DNA of 64,000 bases from Pseudomonadota bacterium (GCA_023419375.1 JAEZYD010000056.1:118440-182439); one strand, 5' to 3'; numbered from the stretch's first letter, positions 17,245 through 26,284 are shown. Program-made: numbers and translations. Notes: generated by a model from the letters alone, not told the origin.

Positions 17245-17688
17245 CTAGCTATCGGCTTTGTCACGGGCTTTGTTGCGCAGCATGCTGCCCGCAACCACAA
17301 TACCTTTTGCGCCTGCCTCGCCAGCGATGCGGGCCACTTCTTCAAGCTCCTTGTCGCGCGAGGTAAACACCTTGAGCAGCATGGGCAGGTTCACGCCGGT
17401 AACCACCTCGACCTTGTGGGTTGCCAGCAGCGAAAGCGCAAGGTTGGTGGGCGTACCGCCAAACATATCCGTAAGAATAATGACGCCCGCGCCCTTGTCG
17501 AGCCGCTGGGTTGCGTCCGTAAGACGGCGAACGGTTTCGGAAACCTCGTGCGCCACGTCAACACTGATGGAGCTGCAATCGCTCTGCTGCCCGAGTATGA
17601 ATTCGGCGGTGCGCAGCATGGCCGAACCATAGTCGGCATGCGAAACCAGAATGATTCCAACCTGAGTCTTCTTGTTTTCGTCCGTCAT
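17245..17688 (-). CDS. Mannose-family PTS EIIA
   Basis: A 147-residue EIIA of the mannose/sorbose family. The phosphorylatable His is in ILVSHADYGSAML (residue about 17); other family marks are IILTDMFGGTPTNLAL and VVTGVNLPMLL. The ATG at 17688 has TGAGG upstream; a TTG five codons earlier lacks a ribosome site. It lies between rapZ (33 bp upstream) and EIIB (1 bp downstream), in the same orientation as rpoN and hpf, an order common in Desulfovibrio and other deltaproteobacteria. Confidence 0.94.
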   Translation of the reverse strand: MTDENKKTQVGIILVSHADYGSAMLRTAEFILGQQSDCSSISVDVAHEVSETVRRLTDATQRLDKGAGVIILTDMFGGTPTNLALSLLATHKVEVVTGVNLPMLLKVFTSRDKELEEVARIAGEAGAKGIVVAGSMLRNKARDKADS

Positions 17689-17721
17689 GACAACCTCACG
17701 CAACAGAACGTGCCAGCTTTT

Positions 17722-18672
17722 TTAGCCAAGTTCAAGATGCCGATGCTCCAGAAAAGCCGGATAATCAGCCTGCCGCAGCGCCTGTAAAATTTCTTCGGCC
17801 ATTGCCACCGAGCGGTGGCGGCCGCCGGTACAGCCCACGGCCACGGTTATGCGGTAGCGGCCTTCGGCCTCCATGAGCGGCAGCATAAAAAACAGCAGAT
17901 CAACCAGCTTGTCGCGGTATTCGCGGGCATGGGGCGAATTGAACACATAGTCGGCCACGGGTTTGTCCTTGCCGCTCATGGGCCGCAGCTCTTCCACAAA
18001 ATAGGGGTTTGCCAGAAAGCGCAGGTCAAAAACCAGATCAGCCTCGCGTGGCACACCGTATTTGAAACCGAAAGAAATCACGTTGACCCTGATGGCCCGC
18101 AGCCTGCCCTTGTTGCCGCTCCAGCGCTTCTGGATGGCGCGCCGCAGGTCGTGGATGGAAAAACGCGAGGTGTCGATGACCAGATCAGCCATTTCGCGCA
18201 GAGGGCGCAGGCTGCTGCGCTCTGCCAGCAGCGCCGCCTCAAGGCCCATACCTTCGCGCTCCAGCGGATGCGGGCGGCGGGTCGAGGCATAGCGGCGAAT
18301 GAGTTCCTGATTGTTGGCCTCAAGAAAAAGCAGCATGGGGCGGATATTTTTGCCCGCGAGCATGCTCAGGCAGTCGTTGATGTCTTCCACAAAATTGCTC
18401 TGGCGCAGATCCATGCCCAGGGCAATGCCCTTGAAGTGGCTCATGGAGGGGCGGGACATCATGTCCACCATTTCCATGACAAGGCTCACGGGCAGCCCAT
18501 CGACCACAAAGTGGCCCATGTCTTCAAAAACCTTGAGCGCCGTGCTTTTGCCCGCGCCGGAAAGGCCCGTGACAATGCACACCTGCACATCCACGCCGGG
18601 AACGGGCGCGTCCGCATCAGGCTGTGCGGCAAGGGTGGAATCTGTGGGGGATATCTGCGCGGAATCCTTCAT
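17722..18672 (-). CDS. rapZ: RNase adapter / nucleotide-binding protein RapZ
   Basis: A 316-residue RapZ/YvcJ family protein. The N-terminal kinase-like domain has Walker A GLSGAGKST (about 34-42) and DGLPVSLV; the C-terminal domain carries FKYGVPREADLVFDLRFLANPY and the signature GCTGGRHRSVAMAE near the end. In E. coli RapZ senses GlcN6P and guides RNase E to GlmZ; in other bacteria the role is less clear. The ATG at 18672 follows GAGGCGAATGTC; the upstream extension to 18726 is unsupported. The 184-bp gap to hpf contains no gene. Confidence 0.95.
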   Translation of the reverse strand: MKDSAQISPTDSTLAAQPDADAPVPGVDVQVCIVTGLSGAGKSTALKVFEDMGHFVVDGLPVSLVMEMVDMMSRPSMSHFKGIALGMDLRQSNFVEDINDCLSMLAGKNIRPMLLFLEANNQELIRRYASTRRPHPLEREGMGLEAALLAERSSLRPLREMADLVIDTSRFSIHDLRRAIQKRWSGNKGRLRAIRVNVISFGFKYGVPREADLVFDLRFLANPYFVEELRPMSGKDKPVADYVFNSPHAREYRDKLVDLLFFMLPLMEAEGRYRITVAVGCTGGRHRSVAMAEEILQALRQADYPAFLEHRHLELG

Positions 18673-18856
18673 GACATTCGCCTCTTCGGGGTCAGATCGC
18701 CGTTTGCAGCCGGGGTTGTGCGCCACAGGCTTCTGACGGACGTTGCCAAATCCGCGCCGCGCTCAAGCCCGTGTGAGGGCCATTGCGCGGCAACCGGCAG
18801 GGGGTGCGCCTGAACGGGGGCGAGCCGTTGCCAGCCCGCCCCCTCATTATGAACGA

Positions 18857-19396
18857 TTACAACACGGGGTCAATGAGGGCATAGCCGCTCACCTTGGTGC
18901 GGTATACCACGTTGATGCGGTTGTTTTCTGCATTAAAGAACACCAGAAACTCGCTGCCGATGGAATCAAGCTGCATGAGCGCTTCATCCAGATGCAGGGG
19001 CTTGGTGGCAAGGCGGTCGGTGCCGTCAACGGGCTGCTGCACGTCGGCTTCGGCATCGAGGTTGTAGGTAAACACGTCCACATCCGTATTGCGGGCGTGC
19101 CGCCGCTGGGCCTTTACGCGAGCCACCTGACGCTTGATCTGCGATTCGACCTTGTCTGTCACAAGGTCAATGGCTGCGTACATGTCCGAGGTCTGTTCCG
19201 TGGCGTTGATGTGCAGGCCTTCGCCCGTAACGGTCACTTCGCAGCGATGACGGAACTTGTCGACTGTCAGCACAACGGCAACTTCAAGGCCAGAGGCCTT
19301 GCCAAAAAACCGTCCCAGCTTTTCCATGCGGCGACGGGCATACTTCTTCAGATGTTCGGAGGCTTCAAAGTTCTTGAAAGCGAATGATATGTTCAT
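18857..19396 (-). CDS. hpf: Ribosome hibernation promoting factor, long form
   Basis: A 179-residue long-type HPF. The N-terminal S30AE/YfiA domain (MNISFAFKNFEASEHLKKYARRRMEKL... about 1-100) binds the decoding site; the C-terminal domain (about 120-179, FLVFFNAENNRINVVYRTK) dimerises 70S ribosomes into 100S. AGGAGGAACTT directly precedes the ATG. It lies 36 bp after rpoN, the usual order, so its level probably follows sigma-54 expression. Confidence 0.96.
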   Translation of the reverse strand: MNISFAFKNFEASEHLKKYARRRMEKLGRFFGKASGLEVAVVLTVDKFRHRCEVTVTGEGLHINATEQTSDMYAAIDLVTDKVESQIKRQVARVKAQRRHARNTDVDVFTYNLDAEADVQQPVDGTDRLATKPLHLDEALMQLDSIGSEFLVFFNAENNRINVVYRTKVSGYALIDPVL

Positions 19397-19432
19397 AAGT
19401 TCCTCCTAAGTATTGAGCCACTCGACGGGGAA

Positions 19433-20857
19433 TCAGAAATGCTCCTTGCGCCTTGACGAAGATGGAATATCAAGCGCCGTACGGTATTTTGCCACCGTGC
19501 GCCGCGCAATATTGACCTTGAGACGCTCCTTGAGCATTTCGCCGATACGCTCATCGCTGAGGGGGGATCGGGTATCTTCCTCAGAGATGAATTTCTTGAT
19601 CAGAGCCTTGACGCTTTCTGAGCCTACCTGACTTCCGTCATCGAGTTCAAGGCCGCTGTTAAAGAAAAACTTCAATTCAAAGATGCCGTGGGGCGTTGCC
19701 ACATACTTGTTGGTGGTAATGCGGCTCACCGTTGATTCGTGCATGCTGATGTCGTCAGCAATATCCTTGAGAATGAGCGGCGCGAGCTTGGTCACGCCGT
19801 CTTCAAAAAATGGCTGCTGATGGCGCACAATGCTTTCCATAACCTTGTAAAGCGTGCGCTGGCGCTGATACAGGCTCTTGATAAGCCATGAGGCGGAACG
19901 GATCTTTTCTGAGCAGTAGTCCTTTTCCTTCTCCGAGCCGCCAATGTTCATCTGGCTCATGGCCGAGAGCTGCAACTGGGGCAGGCCGTCATCGTTGAGC
20001 AAAATCACAAATTCGTCTCCCATCTTGTACACAAATACATCGGGGCTTACGTAGGTCGGCTCGCCGCCGCCAAAACTTGCGCCGGGCAATGGGTCAAGGC
20101 TCTGGATGATATCCAGATACTCCTTGAGCTCTTCCATATCGAGCTTGAACTTGCGCAGCAGGGGCTTGTAGCGCTTGGCCTCGAGGTCTTCGAGGTGCGA
20201 TTCCACAAGCTCCACGAGGATGGGGTCGCGGGCGTAATTGAGGCTCTTGATCTGCACCATCAGGCATTCGCGCGCATCGCGCGCGGCAACGCCGATGGGG
20301 TCAAAAAGCTGCACCCTCTCAAGCACGGGCAACACGGCCTCAGGAGCAACCTGGGCCATTTCGGCCACTTCTTCAATGCTGGCTTGCAGATACCCGGCGG
20401 AGGAGAGATTGCCGATAATAACCTCGCCAATGGCTTTCTGCTCTTCCGTCAGCGACGAAAGGCGCAACTGCCAGAACAGATGCCCCTCAAGGGTGGGCTT
20501 GGCCGCATAGCGGGCTTCAAGAGGCGAAATTTCTTCGGCAAGTTCAAATTCGCGCGACTGCGAAAGGCGGGGGGTGCTGGCAAACTCGCCGAGGTAATCT
20601 TCCCAGTCGGCGTCCTTGGCCAGTTCCCTGTCGTACACTTCCTCCTTGGGCGCTTCGCGGCTTTCTTCGCGCTGCTCCTGGGAGGCATCGTCCGTAAGTG
20701 AAGATTCTTCGAGAAAGGGGTTTTCAAGCAGCTCCTGCTGCACAGTTTCCAGAAGTTCCACGCGTGAGAGTTGCAACAGCTTGATTGCCTGCTGCAATTG
20801 CGGGGTCATTACCAGTTGCTGTGACAGCTTAAGTTGCTGCCGTAGTTCCAGTGCCAT
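19433..20857 (-). CDS. rpoN: RNA polymerase sigma-54 factor RpoN
   Basis: A 474-residue sigma-54. Region I is the Gln/Leu-rich N-terminus (MALELRQQLKLSQQLVMTPQ). Region II is acidic (about 50-110). The core-binding domain is at about 110-280, the DNA-binding helix-turn-helix at about 370-400 (ISMHESTVSRITTNKY), and the RpoN box is near the C-terminus (ARRTVAKYR). It recognises -24/-12 promoters and needs AAA+ activators. A likely target in the window is the fliK promoter at 34628. It is the first gene of the rpoN-hpf-rapZ-PTS cluster. Confidence 0.97.
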   Translation of the reverse strand: MALELRQQLKLSQQLVMTPQLQQAIKLLQLSRVELLETVQQELLENPFLEESSLTDDASQEQREESREAPKEEVYDRELAKDADWEDYLGEFASTPRLSQSREFELAEEISPLEARYAAKPTLEGHLFWQLRLSSLTEEQKAIGEVIIGNLSSAGYLQASIEEVAEMAQVAPEAVLPVLERVQLFDPIGVAARDARECLMVQIKSLNYARDPILVELVESHLEDLEAKRYKPLLRKFKLDMEELKEYLDIIQSLDPLPGASFGGGEPTYVSPDVFVYKMGDEFVILLNDDGLPQLQLSAMSQMNIGGSEKEKDYCSEKIRSASWLIKSLYQRQRTLYKVMESIVRHQQPFFEDGVTKLAPLILKDIADDISMHESTVSRITTNKYVATPHGIFELKFFFNSGLELDDGSQVGSESVKALIKKFISEEDTRSPLSDERIGEMLKERLKVNIARRTVAKYRTALDIPSSSRRKEHF

Positions 20858-21054
20858 GTGTACTCTTTTGCCTTAACTTGCCATAGGACTATAGAATTAT
20901 CTGTTTACAAGTACTGTGCCACATCTGCAAAAATTATGCAATAGCTAACAGTTGCAAGATCAGGTTCACGGCATCCGCTGCCTGCGGCAAGGGCTGCCCG
21001 CGTCAAAAATCCAGATCTGGCGCAGTTTTTGCGCCGCAGGAAAAATCAGTGCAA

Positions 21055-21086
21055 CAAAAAAGGGGAAGGCAATGCCCTCCCCTTTT
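21055..21086. terminator. Bidirectional terminator after pyrG
   Basis: A long hairpin: an A-run, GGGGAAGGC, short AAT loop, GCCCTCCCC and T-run, with T-tracts on both strands. On the minus strand it ends the pyrG transcript, whose stop is at 21153. The remaining intergenic DNA to rpoN holds no gene. Confidence 0.85.
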
Positions 21087-21152
21087 TGCGCGATTTTGCG
21101 ATACCCAAGCTTGATGAAAACCAATAAGCCTCGCTGCGTTAACGCCGCGAAA

Positions 21153-22796
21153 TTACACCTTGGCGAACTTTTTCGCCGCTCCGATAAATTCGCGGAACAG
21201 CGGATGCGCGTTCATGGGCCGGGATTTGAATTCGGGGTGGAACTGGCAGCCAAGGAACCAGGGGTGGTTCTTCAGCTCAATGATTTCCACAAGCGAATCG
21301 TCAGGGGCGGTGCCGCTGAAAACCATGCCCTTTTCGCCCAGCATTTCCTTGAAGGCATTGTTGAATTCGTAGCGGTGGCGGTGACGTTCATCAACCATGC
21401 CCTTCTTGTAGGCCACAAAGGCCTTGGTATCGGGCTGCACCTTGCAGGGGTAGGAGCCAAGGCGCATGGTGCCGCCCTTGTCGCTGCCCGCGTCGCGTTT
21501 TTCAACGTTCTTGGTGCGGAAGTCGAACCACTCGGTCATAAGGTAGATAACCTTGTGATCAGAAAGCGGGTTGAATTCTTCAGAGTTGGCGTCATCAAGG
21601 TTTGCCACGTGGCGGGCAAATTCGATAACCGCGCACTGCATGCCAAGGCAGATGCCGAAGAAGGGAATGTTGTTTTCACGCGCATAGCGGATGGCGGCAA
21701 TCTTGCCTTCCACGCCGCGATAGCCAAAGCCGCCGGGCACAAGAATGCCGTGACAGCCCTTGAAGGATTCCGCGCAATTGCTTTCGTCCACATTCTCGGA
21801 ATTGACGTAGCGCAGTTCCACCTCAACGCGGTTGGCAACGCCGCCGTGAATGAGGGCTTCGTGCAGGCTCTTGTAAGCTTCCTTGAGGTCAACGTACTTG
21901 CCCACAATGGCAATGGTGACCTTGCCCTTGGGGTTGGCGCAGTCGCTCACGAGCTTTTCCCAGGCTTCAAGGTGGGCATTGCGCGCGGGCAGGCGCAGCA
22001 TGATGGCCACCTTCTGGTCAAAGCCTTCTTCGTAGAACTTGAGCGGCACTTCATAAATATTGTTCACGTCCACCGAAGAGAACACGGCGTCCTGATCCAC
22101 ATTGCAGAACAGGGCGATCTTGCGGCGCAGTTCTTCGGGGATGCTCTGCTCGCAGCGGCACAGAATAATGTCGGGCTGAATGCCGATGGAGAGCAGTTCC
22201 TTGACGCTGTGCTGGGTGGGCTTGGTTTTGTGCTCGCCAGCGCTGCGCAGGTAGGGAACCAGAGTGAGATGAATGTTCAGGCAGTTGTCGCGTCCAAGGT
22301 CGGAGCGCAACTGGCGGATGGCCTCAAGAAAGGGCAGACCTTCGATGTCGCCCACGGTGCCGCCGATTTCGATAATGGCGACATCGGGCGCGTCCTCGCC
22401 TTCGGAAAGGGAGAGCACCACGTTCTTGATTTCATCAGTAATGTGCGGGATCACCTGCACCGTGGCGCCCAGGTAATCGCCGTGACGTTCCTTGGCGATA
22501 ACATGGTTGTAAATGGCGCCGGAAGTGGTGTTGTTCTTCCGCGACATGGGCACGTTGAGGTAACGTTCGTAATGCCCGAGATCCAGATCCGTTTCCGCGC
22601 CGTCATCGGTAACAAATACCTCGCCGTGCTGGAACGGGTTCATGGTGCCGGGGTCAACATTGATGTAAGGATCAAGCTTCTGGATGGTTACCGTAAGCCC
22701 GCGCGTTTGCAGCAGCGCGCCCAAAGACGCAGCCGCGAGGCCCTTGCCTAACGACGACAGAACGCCGCCCGTCACAAAAATGTATTTAGTTTTCAT
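21153..22796 (-). CDS. pyrG: CTP synthase
   Basis: A 547-residue enzyme making CTP from UTP, ATP and glutamine. The synthase domain (1 to about 270) starts MKTKYIFVTGGVLSSLGKG, with DGAETDLDLGHYERY and EIGGTVGDIE. The class I glutamine amidotransferase domain (about 290-545) has LVPGGFGYRG, the nucleophile Cys in GICLGMQCAVIE, and the His-Glu in FHPEFKSRP. The ATG at 22796 has GGTGGAAG upstream; the longer frame to 22838 is unsupported. It is monocistronic by its flanks, with a terminator at 21055. Confidence 0.97.
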   Translation of the reverse strand: MKTKYIFVTGGVLSSLGKGLAAASLGALLQTRGLTVTIQKLDPYINVDPGTMNPFQHGEVFVTDDGAETDLDLGHYERYLNVPMSRKNNTTSGAIYNHVIAKERHGDYLGATVQVIPHITDEIKNVVLSLSEGEDAPDVAIIEIGGTVGDIEGLPFLEAIRQLRSDLGRDNCLNIHLTLVPYLRSAGEHKTKPTQHSVKELLSIGIQPDIILCRCEQSIPEELRRKIALFCNVDQDAVFSSVDVNNIYEVPLKFYEEGFDQKVAIMLRLPARNAHLEAWEKLVSDCANPKGKVTIAIVGKYVDLKEAYKSLHEALIHGGVANRVEVELRYVNSENVDESNCAESFKGCHGILVPGGFGYRGVEGKIAAIRYARENNIPFFGICLGMQCAVIEFARHVANLDDANSEEFNPLSDHKVIYLMTEWFDFRTKNVEKRDAGSDKGGTMRLGSYPCKVQPDTKAFVAYKKGMVDERHRHRYEFNNAFKEMLGEKGMVFSGTAPDDSLVEIIELKNHPWFLGCQFHPEFKSRPMNAHPLFREFIGAAKKFAKV

Positions 22797-23069
22797 GCAC
22801 TTCCACCTGTACTTGGGTATGTTGAATAGTTCAACCAAACAGTCTTAACCCAAATTGAATTTTTTGGCTAGCATTGACTAAGTAAAACAAGCTAAGTAAT
22901 GTGTTATTCCCTTTTCAGCGTGCGTGCCCACCACAAGCGGCCCGCGCGCCGGTCATCTGTTATCCCGGCGCGGGTCAGCCAAGGTTCCCAAGGCAAAAGC
23001 ACGTCCGGCCCACACCGCAAGGCATGGCCGGAATTATCCGCGTTGCAAAGCCAAGGAGGCTTCCCCCGC

Positions 23070-23879
23070 ATGGGTACGGTCAACACACTGGTCATCACCG
23101 GCTACGGTACAAATTCGCACATGGAAACAGCCCACACGGCCCGTCTGGCCGGTGCCGACAAGGCCGATGTGGTGCATTTTTCCGATCTGGTGGCGGCCAA
23201 GGTTCGCCTTGCCGACTATCACTTTTTGATTTTCCCCGGCGGGTTTCTGGATGGCGACGATCTCGGCGCGGCCCAGGCTGCGGCCATGCGCTGGCGTTAC
23301 CTCAAGGACGACGCGGGCGCGGCCCTGTTGCAGAGCTTGCGCGAGTTTTTGGATGAGGGCAAGCTGATTTTGGGCATCTGCAACGGTTTTCAGCTGCTGG
23401 TCAAGCTGGGCGTGCTGCCTGCCCTTGGCGGTCAGCGCTTTGAACGCCAGGTTTCGCTGGGCAACAACGATTCCGCCCGGTTTGAAGACCGCTGGGTGCA
23501 TCTGCTGCCCAATGCGGCAAGCCCCTGCGTGTTCACCAAAAACCTGCCCCTGCTCTCCATGCCCGTGCGCCATGGCGAAGGCAAGCTCGTTGCCCGCGAT
23601 GCGGACTGCCTGCGCCGCCTGGAGGAAGAAAACCTCATCGCCCTGCAATATGCCGACCCCGCAACGGGCAAGCCTACGCAGGAATATCCGCTCAACCCCA
23701 ACGGCTCCACCCTTGCCATTGCGGGCCTGACCGATCCCACTGGCCGGGTGCTCGGCCTTATGCCCCACCCCGAAGCCTTCCACCACGTGACCAACCACCC
23801 CGGCTGGACGCGCGGCGAGCTGGACGCCCCCGGCACGCTCATTTTTGTGAATGCCGTGCGCTACCTGCGCGGACAATAG
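23070..23879 (+). CDS. purQ: Phosphoribosylformylglycinamidine synthase, glutamine amidotransferase subunit
   Basis: A 269-residue class I glutamine amidotransferase of the PurQ type, supplying ammonia for FGAM synthesis in purine biosynthesis. Seen are FPGGFLDGDDLG, the catalytic Cys in GICNGFQLLVKLG (about residues 103-115), and the His-Glu pair in LMPHPEAFHHVTNH. The ATG at 23070 has AAGGAGG upstream; the upstream in-frame region from 22899 looks noncoding. It is divergent from pyrG across about 270 bp and ends at its own terminator. purL and purS are not in the window. Confidence 0.92.
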   Translation: MGTVNTLVITGYGTNSHMETAHTARLAGADKADVVHFSDLVAAKVRLADYHFLIFPGGFLDGDDLGAAQAAAMRWRYLKDDAGAALLQSLREFLDEGKLILGICNGFQLLVKLGVLPALGGQRFERQVSLGNNDSARFEDRWVHLLPNAASPCVFTKNLPLLSMPVRHGEGKLVARDADCLRRLEEENLIALQYADPATGKPTQEYPLNPNGSTLAIAGLTDPTGRVLGLMPHPEAFHHVTNHPGWTRGELDAPGTLIFVNAVRYLRGQ

Positions 23880-23973
23880 AGAGACAGCTGAGCCTGATGC
23901 CGACTGACATTATATAATGCTCTGCGCAGTCCGGCTCACTCTGGCGTCATGATTATTCTCGCCATGATTACTC

Positions 23974-23999
23974 AGGGGAGGCTTTACGAAGCCTCCCCT
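23974..23999 (+). terminator. Terminator of purQ
   Basis: An 11-bp perfect stem (AGGGGAGGCTT/AAGCCTCCCCT) with loop TACG, followed by TTTCTGT, about 95 bp after the purQ stop. Confidence 0.8.
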
Positions 24000-24060
24000 T
24001 TCTGTATACATTTGGCGGTACGGCGCGGCCTTGCGGCAGGCAGCCCCCGCGCAATGTTTG

Positions 24061-24089
24061 TTGACAAAGCACAAAGCCTTCGATAGATT
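24061..24089 (+). promoter_or_regulatory. Sigma-70-type promoter before nif3-like gene
   Basis: TTGACA at 24061-24066, a 17-bp spacer, then TAGATT at 24084-24089 (four of six matches to TATAAT). The predicted transcript starts near 24096, about 160 nt before the nif3-like start. Confidence 0.6.
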
Positions 24090-24095
24090 CACTGA

Positions 24096-24242
24096 TTCCG
24101 GAGAGCTGAACCCCCTTTGGATTTTCCTGCGCGCACGCGTCAGACAAGGTGCGAAACAACATTGCCACAACACGTTGCACATTTTTTTACGCCGTATTCA
24201 ACGAGGCGCTTTCTCTGCACAAGCAAGAAAGTGCCTTTTTTT
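24096..24242 (+). ncRNA. Possible small RNA or attenuated leader
   Basis: About 147 nt lie between the promoter at 24061 and an intrinsic terminator at 24204-24242 (11-bp stem AGGCGCTTTCT/AGAAAGTGCCT with one GU pair, then seven T). A second, weaker hairpin at 24149-24180 is followed by its own T7 run (24182-24188). No ORF with a ribosome site fits. The unit may be a free small RNA or a leader controlling the gene starting at 24259. I recognise no riboswitch family. Confidence 0.4.
24204..24242 (+). terminator. Intrinsic terminator 16 bp before nif3-like start
   Basis: An 11-bp stem with an 11-nt loop, ending in TTTTTTT. Its position just before the ribosome site of the next gene suggests attenuation or the end of a separate small RNA. 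Confidence 0.7.
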
Positions 24243-24258
24243 ATGGTGGGTGATATCT

Positions 24259-25050
24259 ATGCAACCTATTGAAATTATTAAGGCGATAGAAGAAATTGCA
24301 CCTCTGGCCGCTGCCGCTGGCTGGGACGTTTCGGGCCAACAGGTGGCGGCGCACAGGCAGGATGTTGCCAGGCTTGCCGTCTGCCTCGACCCAACGCCCG
24401 CATCCGTGCGCACAGCGCTGGAAAAGGGCGCGCAATTTGTGCTCAGCCATCATCCGCTGCTGCTCAAGGCCGTGCTGCCCAACAGGCTTGACGACTACCA
24501 CGAGGTGCTGCGCCTGCTGTTTCAGGCCGATGTGCCGCTGTACGCGGCCCATACCTCGCTGGATGTCAACGCTTACGGCCCGGCGGGCTGGCTTGCCCGT
24601 GCGCTTGAGCTGCGCAACCTTGCAGTGCTGGAGCCTGTGGCTCCGGCAGTGGGCAATGATCTGCCGCTGGGTTTCGGCCTTGCGGGCGACCTGCCCAAGG
24701 CCATGACCGTGGCGCAGATTGCAGGCATCATTGCCCGCAACGCCCCCCTTGCCACAGCCACAGTGAGCGGGCCGGAGCCGCAAACAATTACCCGCGTGGC
24801 CTACTGCACGGGTTCGGGTTCATCGCTGCTCGGCGCGGCTCAAGCTGCCCATGCGCAGCTTTTCATAACCGGTGATGTCAAATACCACACGGCGCTTGCC
24901 GCGGAAATCTGCCTTCTGGATGTGGGCCACCACAGCCTTGAGGAAGAAATGATGCTGCGCATGAGCCGGTTGCTGCAACAGCGCCTGCCAGAGACGGAAG
25001 TATTTTTTGTGCCTTCCGCCTCGCCTTTCCGCCCTGTTGCCCTGTCATGA
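24259..25050 (+). CDS. Nif3-like dinuclear metal-centre protein
   Basis: A 263-residue member of the NIF3/YbgI/DUF34 family. Metal ligands are visible as LSHHPLLLK (HHP motif at about residue 64) and AAHTSLDVN, and near the C-terminus VGHHSLEEEMM. The family is annotated as GTP cyclohydrolase type 2-like, but its real reaction is uncertain. The ATG at 24259 was chosen because the family N-terminus (IIKAIEEIAPLAAAAGWD) starts there; the ribosome site (GGTGGG) is weak and lies right after a terminator-like hairpin. The zinc-ribbon gene follows 19 bp downstream, a pairing conserved in many bacteria. Confidence 0.9.
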   Translation: MQPIEIIKAIEEIAPLAAAAGWDVSGQQVAAHRQDVARLAVCLDPTPASVRTALEKGAQFVLSHHPLLLKAVLPNRLDDYHEVLRLLFQADVPLYAAHTSLDVNAYGPAGWLARALELRNLAVLEPVAPAVGNDLPLGFGLAGDLPKAMTVAQIAGIIARNAPLATATVSGPEPQTITRVAYCTGSGSSLLGAAQAAHAQLFITGDVKYHTALAAEICLLDVGHHSLEEEMMLRMSRLLQQRLPETEVFFVPSASPFRPVALS

Positions 25051-25069
25051 TTTTATCAGGAGGACTCTC

Positions 25070-25846
25070 ATGAGCAATGCCGTATATTTTGACCAGATCA
25101 AGCAGCTTGTTGAGCTGCAGAAGGTCGATGACGCCATCCACGCCGTCAAGCAGGACCTGAGCAGCGCCCCGAGCGAGCTTGATTCCCTTGAGCAGCGCTT
25201 TGCCGCCATCGAAACCCAGCGCAACTACATTCTGGACAAGCTTTCGCACCTTCAGGATCAGCAAAAGCGCCTCTCGCTCGAGATTGATGACGACTCCGCG
25301 CGCATCAAAAAGAGCAAGAACAAGCTCATGGCAGTTGGCAATCAGCGTGAATACCACGCCATGATGCGCGAAATGGACAGCATGGAAAAGGTCAACCGTT
25401 CCCGCGAAGAAGAAAAAATGACCCTTCTTGAGGAACTGCAGTACCAGAACGACGCTCTGGCCGAAATCGACCTGACATACACCGCCGTCAAGGCCGAGCT
25501 TGAAGTAAAGCGCGATGGCCTTGAAGAAAAGCTGCAAAAGGGCAATGCCGCCCTTGAAGGCCTGAACGGAAAGCGCGCTTCAGCCAGCAAAAATATTCCC
25601 CAGCCCGTGTTCATGCGCTACGAATTCATCCGCAGGCGTCTTGAGCATCCCGTCATCGTTGCCGTGAAAGAAGGCATCTGCTCCGGTTGCCACATTGCCG
25701 TGCCGCCGCAGTCTTTCATTGAATTGCAGCGCGGTCAGCAGATTCTGAGCTGCCCCAACTGCCAGCGCCTCATTTTCTGGTGCGAGCACTTCTCCATTGA
25801 AGAAGCCCCGCAGTGCGCCCAGAAGCCGGTGACCCTTACCGACTAA
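25070..25846 (+). CDS. C4-type zinc ribbon, coiled-coil protein (DUF164 type)
   Basis: A 258-residue protein with a long coiled coil (about residues 10-180, heptad-rich, many Glu/Lys/Gln) and a C-terminal zinc ribbon: CSGCHIAVPP and CPNC, four Cys. This is the YbgI-associated DUF164/C4 zinc-ribbon family of unknown biochemical role, sometimes linked to translation or RNA. AGGAGGACTCTC precedes the ATG. It follows the nif3-like gene by 19 bp and precedes rnpB by 54 bp; a perfect inverted repeat at 25853-25888 lies between, without a T-tract. Confidence 0.92.
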   Translation: MSNAVYFDQIKQLVELQKVDDAIHAVKQDLSSAPSELDSLEQRFAAIETQRNYILDKLSHLQDQQKRLSLEIDDDSARIKKSKNKLMAVGNQREYHAMMREMDSMEKVNRSREEEKMTLLEELQYQNDALAEIDLTYTAVKAELEVKRDGLEEKLQKGNAALEGLNGKRASASKNIPQPVFMRYEFIRRRLEHPVIVAVKEGICSGCHIAVPPQSFIELQRGQQILSCPNCQRLIFWCEHFSIEEAPQCAQKPVTLTD

Positions 25847-25900
25847 AAATCACTTCCGGCGCGGCCTGTTCCGCAAGCCGCGCCGGAAACAGGATCAACA

Positions 25901-26268
25901 AGTGGGAGTCGGACAGACCGTCGCTGCGGGCCGCAAGGCCCGGGGAGGAAAGTCCGGGCTCCACAGGGCAGAACGCTGGGTAACACCCAGGAGGGGCGAC
26001 CCTCGGACAGCGCCACAGAAAGCAAACCGCCCCGCCTCGCGGCGGGGTAAGGGTGAAACGGTGGGGTAAGAGCCCACCAGATGCCGCGGTGACGCGGCAT
26101 GCTCGGCATACCCCGTTTGGAGCAAGACCAAATAGGGAAGGTGGTCGGCCCGACCATTGCCTTCCGGGTAGGTTGCTTGAGGACGCAGGTAACTGCGCCC
26201 CTAGAGGAATGACGGTCTGGTGCGGGCAACCGCATGACAGAACCCGGCTTATCGTCCGACTCCCACTT
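25901..26268 (+). ncRNA. rnpB: RNase P RNA, bacterial type A
   Basis: The ends pair (AGTGGGAGTCGGAC at the 5' end with GTCCGACTCCCACTT at the 3' end) to form P1. The conserved core is present: GAGGAAAGTCCGGGCTCC (CR I), ACAGAAAGCAAACCGCC, GGGTAAGGGTGAAACGGTG, and the 3' conserved block AGAGGAATGACGGTC with ACAGAACCCGGCTTATCG. About 368 nt, normal for type A. It processes pre-tRNA 5' ends. It is read from the strand of the neighbouring genes. Confidence 0.97.
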
Positions 26269-26284
26269 GTTAACAAGGTATGTA

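Noticed and set aside
20952..22751. 599-residue plus-strand ORF across pyrG
   Set aside because: It is the antisense shadow of pyrG, which has full CTP synthase motifs; the GC-rich codons leave the opposite frame open.
25853..25888. Perfect 10-12 bp inverted repeat between the zinc-ribbon gene and rnpB
   Set aside because: A strong hairpin but no T-tract follows on the plus strand, so I do not call it an intrinsic terminator.
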